DNA of 64,000 nucleotides, taken from contig PCUW01000003.1 of NCBI GenBank assembly GCA_002787775.1, positions 1,663 to 65,662 of the forward strand, in the 5' to 3' direction. Both the position numbers and the translations under genes were made by a program. The DNA comes from Bdellovibrionales bacterium CG12_big_fil_rev_8_21_14_0_65_38_15 (GTDB lineage: Bacteria > Bdellovibrionota > Bacteriovoracia > Bacteriovoracales > Bacteriovoracaceae). Below the pieces are notes generated by a model that saw only the letters and a list, made by a program, of their open reading frames with translations, was not told the DNA's origin and did no database searches. Shown in pieces: positions 36,206-44,797 of the stretch; position 1 is the first letter of the stretch, and the number at the start of each line of letters is the position of its first letter.

Positions 36206-37615
36206 CTATCCAAGCCAACGCATTAACCAAGCTAAAGGTGCTAACTTACCGGAATATGGTGGGTATCTCAGGCTTAGGTCAAAAAGGAACATCCTCTTTA
36301 AGACTGATTTATGATGACTAAAGATCTGATAAGACTTTTCACCGTGATAAGCACCCATCCCAGAAGGTCCAACCCCACCAAAAGGTAAGTCTGGGTTCGA
36401 TAAATGCATCAAACAATCATTCAAACAAATTCCACCTGCTTTCACTTTATGGGTGAAATTGCTCAACTGATCACCGTCAGAACTAAAGAGATAGGCCGCT
36501 AGCGGATGATCGCGTTTCGCGATGATATTGATAGCGGAGTCAAAACTGTCCACCTCAATCACAGGCAGCAAAGGCCCAAAAATTTCATCCTTCATCACTC
36601 GATGGTCAAAGTTTACTGAAAGAATTGTTGGAGCAATGAAATTCTTTTCACGATGACTTTGACCGCCCAAAATAACGTCTTCCGGCTTAAATAAACTCGT
36701 CAATCTATCAAAATGTCGCTCATTTATAATCTTTCCGTAATCATCAGAATCTTGTGGGTTTTGATTGTAAAACTCGATGATTACTTTTGAGAGTTCTTGT
36801 AGAAATTCATCTTTTAGACCCTTCTCTACTAAAACATAGTCTGGGGCGACACATGTTTGACCAGCATTAAACCACTTACCCCAGGCAATTCTTCTTGCCG
36901 TCACTTTCATATCAGGCTTGCCAGCTACGACGCAGGGACTTTTACCACCCAATTCTAGAGTGACTGGAGTTAGGTGCTTAGCAGCCTTTTGCATAATGAT
37001 CTTGGCGACATGGCCATTGCCTGTATAAAAAATATGATCAAAGGGTTGATCTAATAATCTGCCAGTCTCCTCTACAGCACCGTTAACAACGCTCACTTGT
37101 CTAGGATCAAAGTTTTCACTAATCATTCTAGTTACAATGCTTGCTGTATTTGGAGCTAACTCGGACGGCTTTAAAACAACCTTGTTACCTGCGGCCAAAG
37201 CTCCAACAAGAGGTGAAAATAGCAATTGGAAAGGATAATTCCAAGGCGCGATAATTAAGACTCTGCCCAAAGGCTCTGTTTCTATAAAGCTTCTTGCAGG
37301 CATTAGAACAAGAGGTGTGCGAACCCTCTTGGGCTTCATCCACTTCTTAAGATGCTTGAGAGTATGCCTGATTTCCCCCTGGATAAAACCAATCTCCGCG
37401 ATTTGTGACTCTAATTTATTTTTTCCCAAGTCGAGTTTTAGAGCATTTTCAATATGCTTTGAATAAGTCGAAATGATCCTATTTAACTTCTTGAGATCAT
37501 CAATACGTTTGGCGTAGTCAGGGCTATTGGTGAGATCAGATTTAGATGTTTGAATTTTTAGAATTTCATCAATTTTATCAAGACTGGTAAATTCTAAATT
37601 GTTATCAACTTGCAT
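36206..37615 (-). CDS. aldehyde dehydrogenase (ALDH3-like)
   Basis: The 469-residue enzyme oxidises aldehydes to acids with NAD(P). It has the cofactor motif IAPWNYPFQLL, the loop FYTGNGHVAK, the general base Glu in TLELGGKSPCVV and the catalytic Cys in NAGQTCVAPDYVLV (about residue 255). The C terminus contains SLRYPPY and a hydrophobic end (KLAPLAWLMRWLG), as in membrane-associated fatty or coniferyl aldehyde dehydrogenases of the ALDH3 group. It is a stand-alone gene between the two micro-protein genes on the same strand. The natural aldehyde is not evident. Confidence 0.93.
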   Translation of the reverse strand: MQVDNNLEFTSLDKIDEILKIQTSKSDLTNSPDYAKRIDDLKKLNRIISTYSKHIENALKLDLGKNKLESQIAEIGFIQGEIRHTLKHLKKWMKPKRVRTPLVLMPARSFIETEPLGRVLIIAPWNYPFQLLFSPLVGALAAGNKVVLKPSELAPNTASIVTRMISENFDPRQVSVVNGAVEETGRLLDQPFDHIFYTGNGHVAKIIMQKAAKHLTPVTLELGGKSPCVVAGKPDMKVTARRIAWGKWFNAGQTCVAPDYVLVEKGLKDEFLQELSKVIIEFYNQNPQDSDDYGKIINERHFDRLTSLFKPEDVILGGQSHREKNFIAPTILSVNFDHRVMKDEIFGPLLPVIEVDSFDSAINIIAKRDHPLAAYLFSSDGDQLSNFTHKVKAGGICLNDCLMHLSNPDLPFGGVGPSGMGAYHGEKSYQIFSHHKSVLKRMFLFDLSLRYPPYSGKLAPLAWLMRWLG

Positions 37616-37676
37616 GATTTCTCCCTCAAACTCTTTTAAAGCATTATGAGGGGCAAAGGATACGCCTTCAAGTAAA

Positions 37677-37706
37677 ACAAAAAAAGACCCACCATACGGT
37701 GGGTCA
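37677..37706 (-). terminator. Rho-independent terminator of micro-protein B
   Basis: On the minus strand the perfect 8-bp stem GACCCACC / GGTGGGTC with a four-base loop is followed by seven T. It lies 28 bases after the stop of the gene at 37734 and isolates that gene from the aldehyde dehydrogenase gene. Confidence 0.92.
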
Positions 37707-37733
37707 ATGTTTAAACCATGATGAGTGTGCTTA

Positions 37734-37922
37734 TTATCTGCCGCTTGAAGTCGAAGATGAATCTACTGTGCTTGATGCTGGTGCATCAGATACAGTTTGT
37801 TGGAAACGACTAGACTGTTGAGTGCTTACGCAATCAGAAGCCATGTTCTCTCCAAGATCAGCTGCAAAAGCTACGTTAGAAGCCAAGATAGTTAAAAAAA
37901 CGATTGATAGTAACTTTTTCAT
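37734..37922 (-). CDS. exported micro-protein, paralogue B (FAADLGE family)
   Basis: The 62-residue precursor has a signal peptide (MKKLLSIVFLTILASNVAFA) and a mature part beginning ADLGENMASDC with one Cys, then Gln/Ser-rich sequence with SSSTSSGR at the end. It aligns with the product at 35889 through the signal, the ADLGE block, DC and the terminal Arg. ATG at 37922 follows GGGGGAA. It has a sigma-54-type promoter and its own strong terminator, so it is a monocistronic unit. The mature peptide has no recognised domain. Confidence 0.8.
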   Translation of the reverse strand: MKKLLSIVFLTILASNVAFAADLGENMASDCVSTQQSSRFQQTVSDAPASSTVDSSSTSSGR

Positions 37923-37975
37923 ATATTCCCCCAATTCCAAATTAAACAGGTTTGTTGTTTTGTTTTCTAATAACA

Positions 37976-37993
37976 ATGCACAGGCTGTGCCAA
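37976..37993 (-). promoter_or_regulatory. Sigma-54-type promoter of micro-protein B
   Basis: On the minus strand TTGGCACAGCCTGTGCAT places GG (37991-37990) and GC (37979-37978) 10 bases apart and is closer to the TTGGCACG-N4-TTGCA consensus than that of paralogue A. The predicted start is near 37966, with a leader of about 44 bases. A TTTAGACAG element (38043-38051) lies 69 bases from the -12 GC. Confidence 0.7.
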
Positions 37994-38054
37994 AGTAGGG
38001 TTATGAGAAATTAGGGATTTAGCTGGCTCATTTTGACTAGAATTTAGACAGGTG

Positions 38055-38088
38055 ACAAAAAAAAACCCTCACAACAGTGAGGGTCTAT
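38055..38088 (-). terminator. Rho-independent terminator of the 69-residue exported protein gene
   Basis: On the minus strand the 8-bp stem ACCCTCAC / GTGAGGGT with loop TGTT is followed by nine T. It lies 24 bases after the stop of the gene at 38112. Confidence 0.92.
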
Positions 38089-38111
38089 TAAACAACTTAT
38101 AAAAGCCTTTA

Positions 38112-38321
38112 TTAAACGCCTTGAGAACCCGGCTTAACCGATGAACCATCTGGACAAGAACCAACAGCTGTAAACTCACTTGAGTCACTAGCTCTAACAC
38201 ATGTCACTCTTCTCTCTGGATTCTGAATTCGATTGCCATTATCTACATCTGTACAATCAACAGCCAAAGCCATATTCAGTGGAAGAATTAAGGCAATCAA
38301 CATATTCATTATTTTCTTCAT
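38112..38321 (-). CDS. exported micro-protein C, four cysteines
   Basis: The 69-residue precursor has a signal peptide (MKKIMNMLIALILPLNMALA) and a mature part of about 49 residues with three Cys at VDCTDV, VTCVRA and GSCPDG; the signal region contains none. Some resemblance to the FAADLGE pair exists (short signal, D-C near the mature N terminus, NR), but the overall sequence is different and the upstream region lacks the GG-N10-GC element. ATG follows AAGAGGACACT. It is a separate transcription unit with its own terminator. Function unknown. Note: I count three Cys in the mature part, not four. Confidence 0.75.
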   Translation of the reverse strand: MKKIMNMLIALILPLNMALAVDCTDVDNGNRIQNPERRVTCVRASDSSEFTAVGSCPDGSSVKPGSQGV

Positions 38322-38458
38322 AGTGTCCTCTTAAAAAAATCATTTTTCTAGTTCTTAATATATTCATTATAGATCTATATTAAAAATGTTCCAAAAAACC
38401 CTAAAAAAATCAACTTTCAACAACTTATCTAGCCAACTAAAATTGGCAAAATCAAAAC

Positions 38459-40084
38459 TTACATATTCAGGTTCACACCAGCTGGCTTAACAATTGATAG
38501 TAAAGATTGAAAAGCTTGAGTTACTTGTAGGGCCATCTTATGACCTGCTTTAGACTCTACCTTTTTAATCTCACCGTAGTTATCGTATGAAACATTGATT
38601 TTACCAACATTATCCATTGCGATTTCTACTGGCTTACCAAGCGCATTGTATTTAAAGCTAAGTGTGCGCTTTTCATTTGTTTTCTTGTTGTTATCAAGCA
38701 TCTTCGTAATACGACCCTGACGATCATAAAGAAGAAGAACAGACATACCGCCGTCGTTTACGGCCTTAGAAAGGTTGCCGTTTTTATCATACTCAAAATT
38801 TGTCCAACCTTTATTAGAATTCACCTTAGTAATCTTATTAAATTTTGGGTGATACTCAAGTTTAACAAACTCACCATTATTAGATGCTTTGTTTTTAAGT
38901 AATCCATTTTCATGGTAATCAAATGTTGTTACACGGTCTCCACGAATGATCTTAGATGGTAGTGAGCAACATTCAGTGTAGAAAGTTTCTGTCTTAAGAC
39001 CATTGATCTCAGTTAGGATTCGGTAAGTATAGTCTGAACCATCCGGGCGAGACTTAATCTCATACTCATAACGATTAGCAACTTCTTTACCAGATACACC
39101 TTTTTTCTTAACAATAGTCCAATAATGATATTCAGGATTCTTTGGATTTGATCCGTAGTCATACTTGGTAACTTCACCGTTTCGACTAGTGATTTCTTCA
39201 ACAAACTGAGTCTTTGAAGTGTACTTTACCAACATCTTTGATTCATCAGCATAACCGATAGCAGAAAGGTTATGGTTTGTGTCGTAGCCATAAGTAAACT
39301 TGTTTCCACCTACATCAGTACTCTCAATAAGATCATCACCTTTGTATTTGTAAAACGTTTTCTTATCACCAGCAGACCAAACGTGCTTAACTTTACCATC
39401 AGCATACCATTCAAAGAATAATTGCTTAGCTTGTGAATCCTTAATCGACTTAAGTGTCGCTCCGTCATAAACGAAATCAACTGTGTAGCCATATTTATTT
39501 TTAATTTTTAAGAGTTTACCTTCTTTTGTGAAGATCTCTTCTTTGCCGTCATTAAATTGTCTTTTGTAACCGTCTTTAAGAACGTAAAGCTCTTGAATAC
39601 CGCGAGTATTTGAAAATAGTTTTGAGCCAGCAGCTAGTTCTGCCTTAACATCAAATTTACGTCCATAAGCTTGGCGAAGTTCAGCATCATTTTTTAATTT
39701 TTCAATTAATGATTCTGCAACTTGAGCTGAGACTGTTGTCTTTTTTCTCATGGCTTCTACAATCTTTTTTGCAGCAGCAGCAGGGTCAACATTTTCTTTT
39801 GGAGTAAATCGTGTCGTCGCACCCGAACCATTTTCATGTACAACAACAGAACCGTCAGCACCAACACTTAGATAGGTTTCAAAATCTGAACCCCAACCAA
39901 ATCCAAACCAACCTTTATCTGTAGATTTAGAGTTATAGGTACGAGCAATTTCTAAATCCTGACCACCACCTGGAACAATGATATCAGTATAAGAAATATA
40001 AAAATTTCCGTTTTTGAGATTTACACCAGACCAAGCAAGTGCAGGAATTAAAAGTAACATCAAAAACGCTTTAAACAGTCTCAT
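38459..40084 (-). CDS. exported YD-repeat (RHS-like) protein
   Basis: The 541-residue protein has a signal peptide (MRLFKAFLMLLLIPALAWS) and an N-terminal DUF6531-like segment (NLKNGNFYISYTDIIVPGGG, then LEIARTYNSKSTDKGWFGFGWG), which usually starts RHS proteins. About a dozen YD-type repeats follow, such as DKNGNLSKAVNDGG and DRQGRITKMLDNN. It is much shorter than toxin-delivering RHS proteins and ends soon after the repeats, with no toxin domain. Start 40084 is chosen for the signal peptide and GAGGGTG. It lies 98 bases after tadB on the same strand, with a 7-bp hairpin in the gap. It may be a surface structural protein. Confidence 0.85.
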   Translation of the reverse strand: MRLFKAFLMLLLIPALAWSGVNLKNGNFYISYTDIIVPGGGQDLEIARTYNSKSTDKGWFGFGWGSDFETYLSVGADGSVVVHENGSGATTRFTPKENVDPAAAAKKIVEAMRKKTTVSAQVAESLIEKLKNDAELRQAYGRKFDVKAELAAGSKLFSNTRGIQELYVLKDGYKRQFNDGKEEIFTKEGKLLKIKNKYGYTVDFVYDGATLKSIKDSQAKQLFFEWYADGKVKHVWSAGDKKTFYKYKGDDLIESTDVGGNKFTYGYDTNHNLSAIGYADESKMLVKYTSKTQFVEEITSRNGEVTKYDYGSNPKNPEYHYWTIVKKKGVSGKEVANRYEYEIKSRPDGSDYTYRILTEINGLKTETFYTECCSLPSKIIRGDRVTTFDYHENGLLKNKASNNGEFVKLEYHPKFNKITKVNSNKGWTNFEYDKNGNLSKAVNDGGMSVLLLYDRQGRITKMLDNNKKTNEKRTLSFKYNALGKPVEIAMDNVGKINVSYDNYGEIKKVESKAGHKMALQVTQAFQSLLSIVKPAGVNLNM

Positions 40085-40146
40085 CGAAACACCCTCTTTA
40101 GTAATTCTTTTTTGCAAAAGGACTCTCTCATTATCCATATCGACAA

Positions 40147-40165
40147 CTAAAGCCCGAAGCTTTAG
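40147..40165 (-). other. Hairpin between tadB and the YD-repeat gene
   Basis: CTAAAGC and GCTTTAG form a 7-bp stem with a five-base loop 18 bases after the tadB stop. There is no T run on the minus strand, so it is not a standard terminator; it could attenuate or protect the 3' end of the pilus transcript. Confidence 0.4.
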
Positions 40166-40182
40166 GAAATATTCTTATTCAA

Positions 40183-41073
40183 TTATACCTTAATTTTCAC
40201 TATCTTAAGGATGACGAAGCCACCGGCAAGATCAAACCCTAGTATTAAAAATAGCGCAACCCAACCCAATGGGTGAGTAAACATTGGCTTCATCATCTCG
40301 GGATCGTTAAAAGCGAAAATAACCCCAATTGCCCATGGCATGGCAAAAATAGTAGCCCCTTGGAACATTCCCTGAGCAATATAGGTGTCTATTTTTTGCT
40401 TCAATCGAACTCTTTCGCGGATGACTGTAACAATTGTGTCAAAAACTTCCGCAAGATTACCGCCGGTTTCGCGCAAAATATTGACACTTGCGACGAACAT
40501 TTCGTTATCTTCTGTAGGTATTCTTTTCACTAAACCATCAAAACACTCTTCCAAAGGAACACCAATCTTGTTTTGCTGAAGAATCATATTAAATTCTTGC
40601 GAAATCGGCTGAGGCATTTCATCAACCACCATGCCAAGAGATTGTGGCAAAGATAGTCCTGCCCTAATACCGTTAGCAAGCAACTGCATAGCATCGACCA
40701 TTTGACCTTCATAAGCTTTAATTCTTCGCTCAATCATGGAATCAATGAACGGTTTTGGTATTTTGAATCCCATAAATATAATAATTGAGCCTAAGATGAG
40801 TCCAGGTATCCAGGCGCCTAAAAATCCCAATAGTCCGATTATGATTGCCCCAGGGACAAAAGAACAACATAGCAGCAAATAAGTTACTTTCTGTGGCTCA
40901 ATCTCAATAAAAAGAAGTTCAAGCTTTTCGAGAATATATGTTCTAGTGCCAATAGTTTGTCTTTCAATAAGATCGAAAATGTTAACGCTATACTTAAAGG
41001 CAACTAAAAAAATAAGTAGACCAACAACAATCACAATTCCAGTTGGTCCTAAAAGTCTGACGAAAATTTCCAT
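40183..41073 (-). CDS. tadB: Tad pilus inner-membrane platform protein TadB
   Basis: The 296-residue protein has helices near the N terminus (TGIVIVVGLLIFLVAF), in the middle and at the C terminus, and a type II secretion F domain with GIRAGLSLPQSLGMVVDEMPQPI and FVASVNILRETGGNLAEVFD. TadB and TadC form the platform on which the ATPase works. It is 11 bases downstream of the ATPase fusion gene. I assign TadB from the domain layout; no separate TadC is present in the cluster. Confidence 0.9.
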   Translation of the reverse strand: MEIFVRLLGPTGIVIVVGLLIFLVAFKYSVNIFDLIERQTIGTRTYILEKLELLFIEIEPQKVTYLLLCCSFVPGAIIIGLLGFLGAWIPGLILGSIIIFMGFKIPKPFIDSMIERRIKAYEGQMVDAMQLLANGIRAGLSLPQSLGMVVDEMPQPISQEFNMILQQNKIGVPLEECFDGLVKRIPTEDNEMFVASVNILRETGGNLAEVFDTIVTVIRERVRLKQKIDTYIAQGMFQGATIFAMPWAIGVIFAFNDPEMMKPMFTHPLGWVALFLILGFDLAGGFVILKIVKIKV

Positions 41074-41084
41074 AAAATTTTCCC

Positions 41085-43295
41085 TTATTTAGCACCAGCA
41101 GGTTTTTTAGCTGGAGGTTGCTGTGGTTTATTTGTTTGAGGGCCTTTGGCCGCTGCAGGAGCTGGTGCAGCCGCTGGTTTTGGAGGAGCTGCGTTGCTGA
41201 AAAGTCCTCTTGGAACGTTGTAGCCTTTCTTTTCTAAAACTTCGATGAACTTGGGAATAAAGCCTGAGGCCTGAAATTCTCCAACAATTTTTCCGTTTTT
41301 ATCAATATCTTTTTGAACGTAAGTAAAAATATCTTGAAGGGTAACAACTTCTCCCTGCATACCACCAATCTCAGTCACATAAGTGACTCGTCTTGAACCA
41401 TCGTCAAGACGCGATTGTTGAATAATCATGTGAACAGCGCTCGCAATCATTTCTCTAATTGCTTTTGGACTAAGACCAGCGCCTGCATATTGAACAAGTG
41501 TTTCTAAGCGACCAATACATTCTCTTGGGTTGTTTGAGTGAACAGTAGTAAGTGAGCCATCGTGACCAGTTCCCATTGCCTGAAGCATATCTAGAGTTTC
41601 ACCACCACGACATTCCCCTACCACAATTCTATCTGGACGCATTCTAAGTGTTTGCTTAACAAGACATCGAATATCAATAGCACCATCACCTTCGAGAGAA
41701 GGTGGACGAGTTTCAAGTCTAACTACGTGGTCTTGAGGAAAATCGAGTTCAGCAGCATCTTCACAAGTAATAATCCTCTCATTGGCCTGAATAAAACCAC
41801 CAAGAATATTAATCAGCGTTGTTTTACCAGAACCGGTACCACCAGAAACAATAATGTTTTTGTGAGCCTCAACGGCAATTCTTAAGAAGTCCGCCATATT
41901 TTGTGTTACGGAACCAAATGCAACGAGGTCTTTATACGTTAATCTGTTTTCAGGAAATTTACGAATGGTGATTGTACAACCATCGATCGCACAAGGTGGA
42001 ATTATTGCGTGAACCCTTGAACCATCATGTAGACGAGCATCCACATAGGGAGTCTTTTCGTCAATACGTCGCCCAATAGGTGCAACAATTCTTTCGATAA
42101 CATTTAAAACTTGGCGATCGTTTGTAAAAGTCACAGTGGACTTTTTAATTTTACCACCTTGCTCATAAAATATTTTTGAGGGACCAACAACCATAATCTC
42201 TGAAACACCTTTATCGGCCAAAAGATCTTCAAGAGGTCCTAGGCCTAAAGCTTCATCAAGAATTTCTTTAACAATCTGATTCATATCTTCACGATTGTTT
42301 AAAATTCCTTTTGTATCTTCTTTGCCAAGAATGTCGACAACAGCTTTTTTAGTTTGCTCTTTGAGAATAATCCGCGCTTTAGGATCATTATCATCACTTT
42401 TCTTAAGATCCATTTCTTCAACTAAAGCTTTATGAATTCTGCCTTTTAGCGAAACCCAAGGCTTAGTATCAGAACCCTCTTTTCCACCATCACTTCCAGA
42501 CGATGATGTTGACTTTGAAACTGGTGCAGGTCTATTCAGTGACGCAAGTGTCTTTAAAATACTTTTTTGTACGACCTTTCTAACGACATCTACAATCCCT
42601 TTTGTAAAGGGACTACTTTTAGCAACTAGAACGGCAGGCATTTTTCTGTTTAATGCCATCACACAAGTTTGTTCGTCTTTAGGGATAGGAGCAAAAACAG
42701 GTTTTCCCATTGCCTTTGAAACAACTTCAGGGGTGACGGGATGACCTTTAACGTATTGATTCAAAATGATTTGAATCATATCTTTTGGATACATCATTGT
42801 TACCAAATCGTTATAAAGTCGCTTTGTTTGATTAAGGGCTAGAATATCCGGCGTAACAACCAACATGATCATGGTTGTATACTCTAATGCTTTTTCAGCA
42901 AGTGGCGATATTTCACTGCCAAGATCTACAATCGTTAGAGGAAAAATATTAGTAATAGATTTTAAAGTTTTTCCAAGACCATCGATATTAATATTATCTG
43001 AGGCATTAGGATCATTTGGCATTCCAATATAACTAACGCCACTAGGATGTGCTGTAAGAAAAGGTGTTAAACTCCTAGGATCTATCGCCCCGTTAAACTC
43101 ACTCAAATCTTTTACGTTCTTCTTGCCATTGATCCCAGTAATTAAATTAAGATCTCCACTTGCGCGTTGATCAAAATCCAGCAAACAAACTTTAGATTTC
43201 GTTTCTTGAGTCCATGCAAATGCAAGATTGGCGGCTACCTGGCTTTTGCCTTGACCACCCTTTCCACCCATAATTGCAATAATATGGCCTGACAT
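41085..43295 (-). CDS. fused CpaE/TadZ-like MinD ATPase and CpaF/TadA secretion ATPase
   Basis: One 736-residue frame holds two pilus proteins that are normally separate. Residues about 1-260 are a MinD/ParA-like ATPase with canonical deviant Walker A GGKGGQGKSQVA and DFDQRASGD, as in CpaE/TadZ, which places the pilus machine. After a Ser/Gly-rich linker (about 262-285), residues about 290-690 are a CpaF/TadA type II/IV secretion ATPase with Walker A GGTGSGKTT (about 483-491), the Asp box ITCEDAAELDF, Walker B MRPDRIVVGECRGGE and His box GHDGSLTTVHS. The C terminus is a Pro/Ala/Lys-rich tail of about 35 residues. It lies 2 bases after the secretin gene and 11 bases before tadB. Confidence 0.93.
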   Translation of the reverse strand: MSGHIIAIMGGKGGQGKSQVAANLAFAWTQETKSKVCLLDFDQRASGDLNLITGINGKKNVKDLSEFNGAIDPRSLTPFLTAHPSGVSYIGMPNDPNASDNINIDGLGKTLKSITNIFPLTIVDLGSEISPLAEKALEYTTMIMLVVTPDILALNQTKRLYNDLVTMMYPKDMIQIILNQYVKGHPVTPEVVSKAMGKPVFAPIPKDEQTCVMALNRKMPAVLVAKSSPFTKGIVDVVRKVVQKSILKTLASLNRPAPVSKSTSSSGSDGGKEGSDTKPWVSLKGRIHKALVEEMDLKKSDDNDPKARIILKEQTKKAVVDILGKEDTKGILNNREDMNQIVKEILDEALGLGPLEDLLADKGVSEIMVVGPSKIFYEQGGKIKKSTVTFTNDRQVLNVIERIVAPIGRRIDEKTPYVDARLHDGSRVHAIIPPCAIDGCTITIRKFPENRLTYKDLVAFGSVTQNMADFLRIAVEAHKNIIVSGGTGSGKTTLINILGGFIQANERIITCEDAAELDFPQDHVVRLETRPPSLEGDGAIDIRCLVKQTLRMRPDRIVVGECRGGETLDMLQAMGTGHDGSLTTVHSNNPRECIGRLETLVQYAGAGLSPKAIREMIASAVHMIIQQSRLDDGSRRVTYVTEIGGMQGEVVTLQDIFTYVQKDIDKNGKIVGEFQASGFIPKFIEVLEKKGYNVPRGLFSNAAPPKPAAAPAPAAAKGPQTNKPQQPPAKKPAGAK

Positions 43296-43297
43296 GA

Positions 43298-44797
43298 TTA
43301 ACGAGTCCGTCGACGGAATTTACGCTGAATATCTTCAGAACCGTCAGTAATATTTTCGAGAATTTCAGGAGTTAAGAACATTGCAAACTGACTTTTATTG
43401 GTCGAATAATCCTTAGATCTATTAAATGAAAACAAAGGAGTACCACCACCTTGAATCTCCGTTTGGTTGGGCTTGTCATATTCGGTAGACGAGTTATCTA
43501 CAACAATCCCACCAATAACCGCGCTATCTTTTGACTTAATGATTACTCTAGTTGACAGAGAGTTCGTTTGAGTTGATTTAGCATTTCCCTCGACAGTACT
43601 ACTGACGCCAAGACTTATTCCTATTTCAATTTTTTCTTCAGCTAATATGTTAGCTTTTAATCTTAACTTAAAGCCTACACTTGTTTTAGATTCTCTGGTG
43701 AATTCCCCTGATCCTACATCAAAGACTTCACTATTATCTTTTTCTAAAATAGCTTCATCCTGATCTTTATCCTTAACAATAATAACACCTGATTGAACAA
43801 CGCGAGCATAACCAGCGCTTTTAGCACTTTGAAGCTTGGGAAAAAGATTGGAAATTGTTGCTGAAAGTGTTCCTGAAGACTGAGATGAAACCCCACCATC
43901 GGTAGTTTTACCAATATTAATCTGTCCACCGGTTCCAGATCTTACAGGCTGCCACTCAAAGCCAAATATCTTTTTATAGTTTTTAGTAAGTTCAACAAAC
44001 TGTGCCGTAACTTTCAACATCTTAGGTATTTGCGGCGGCTGACTTTTAGGATTAATTTGAATAAGAGTTTCAATGATACCTTTAAAGTTATTTTGCTGAA
44101 CAGAATCTGTTCTTCTGGCTAAACTTTCAATTCTGTCGGGCAAATATATCTTGGCAATTTGTAATGCTCTTCTAGCTTCATCTTCAGAGGTTACAATTCC
44201 CTCAAGGATAAAGGAGCCGTTTAGCACACGAACGTTAACATCTCGCATGCCACTTTTTTGAATCTCTTCTTGCATTTTTTTTGCGATAATTAATTGTGTT
44301 TGAGGGGAAAGTTCAACAAGCATTAGAACTTCTCTAAATTTTTCTGTTTCAAGAATTGTTACCACTCGGCCAATATCTCCTGGCACAACAATTTGTCCAC
44401 CAATGAAAACCTGATCATTAATCAATCCAATTTCAAGCCCTTCAACATCACCGACAAACTCTCTTAGCTCTTGAAGGATCTTCGATTTTCCCGTCTCTGT
44501 TACATTTACAAGATATCTCTTCTTTATATCGCCAGTTGCCTGATCTCTAACAATGATATCTGTTTTGCCTGGCTTTAAGCCGATCAAAACAAGTTCTCGT
44601 TTTGCGGGAACTAATGTATATCTCAAAATTTGATCAGAACTCACTTGGATATTACCTGGTATAAAATCCATCTGAAGAATTTTACTAATACCAATAACAA
44701 CTTCAACTTCTTCTTCTTGACCTTTAGTATCCGCTGATTGACCAAAAGCAAATTGCGTTAGTAGAAGGCTTATAAATATAATTCTTAAAGCTATCAT
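43298..44797 (-). CDS. cpaC: Tad pilus outer-membrane secretin CpaC/RcpA
   Basis: The 499-residue protein has a signal peptide (ending FAFGQS), the pilus-formation N-terminal domain (LQMDFIPGNIQVSSDQILRY and GLKPGKTDIIVRDQATGD), a BON-like domain (NVRVLNGSFILEGIVTSEDE) and the C-terminal secretin domain with ISLGVSSTVEGNAK, VIGGIVVDNSSTEYDK and GGGTPLFSFNRS. It forms the outer-membrane pore for the pilus. Its ATG overlaps the cpaB stop by four bases. Confidence 0.95.
   Translation of the reverse strand: MIALRIIFISLLLTQFAFGQSADTKGQEEEVEVVIGISKILQMDFIPGNIQVSSDQILRYTLVPAKRELVLIGLKPGKTDIIVRDQATGDIKKRYLVNVTETGKSKILQELREFVGDVEGLEIGLINDQVFIGGQIVVPGDIGRVVTILETEKFREVLMLVELSPQTQLIIAKKMQEEIQKSGMRDVNVRVLNGSFILEGIVTSEDEARRALQIAKIYLPDRIESLARRTDSVQQNNFKGIIETLIQINPKSQPPQIPKMLKVTAQFVELTKNYKKIFGFEWQPVRSGTGGQINIGKTTDGGVSSQSSGTLSATISNLFPKLQSAKSAGYARVVQSGVIIVKDKDQDEAILEKDNSEVFDVGSGEFTRESKTSVGFKLRLKANILAEEKIEIGISLGVSSTVEGNAKSTQTNSLSTRVIIKSKDSAVIGGIVVDNSSTEYDKPNQTEIQGGGTPLFSFNRSKDYSTNKSQFAMFLTPEILENITDGSEDIQRKFRRRTR

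Noticed and set aside
38322-38420. Sigma-54 promoter for the 69-residue exported protein
   Set aside because: The region has TTGGAACATTTTTAATAT, in which GG is followed after 10 bases by AT rather than GC, so it does not match.
38459-40084. RHS polymorphic toxin
   Set aside because: There is no C-terminal toxin domain, no conserved pre-toxin cleavage motif and no immunity gene beside it.
40147-40165. Terminator between tadB and the YD-repeat gene
   Set aside because: The 7-bp hairpin has no T run on the minus strand; listed only as a hairpin.
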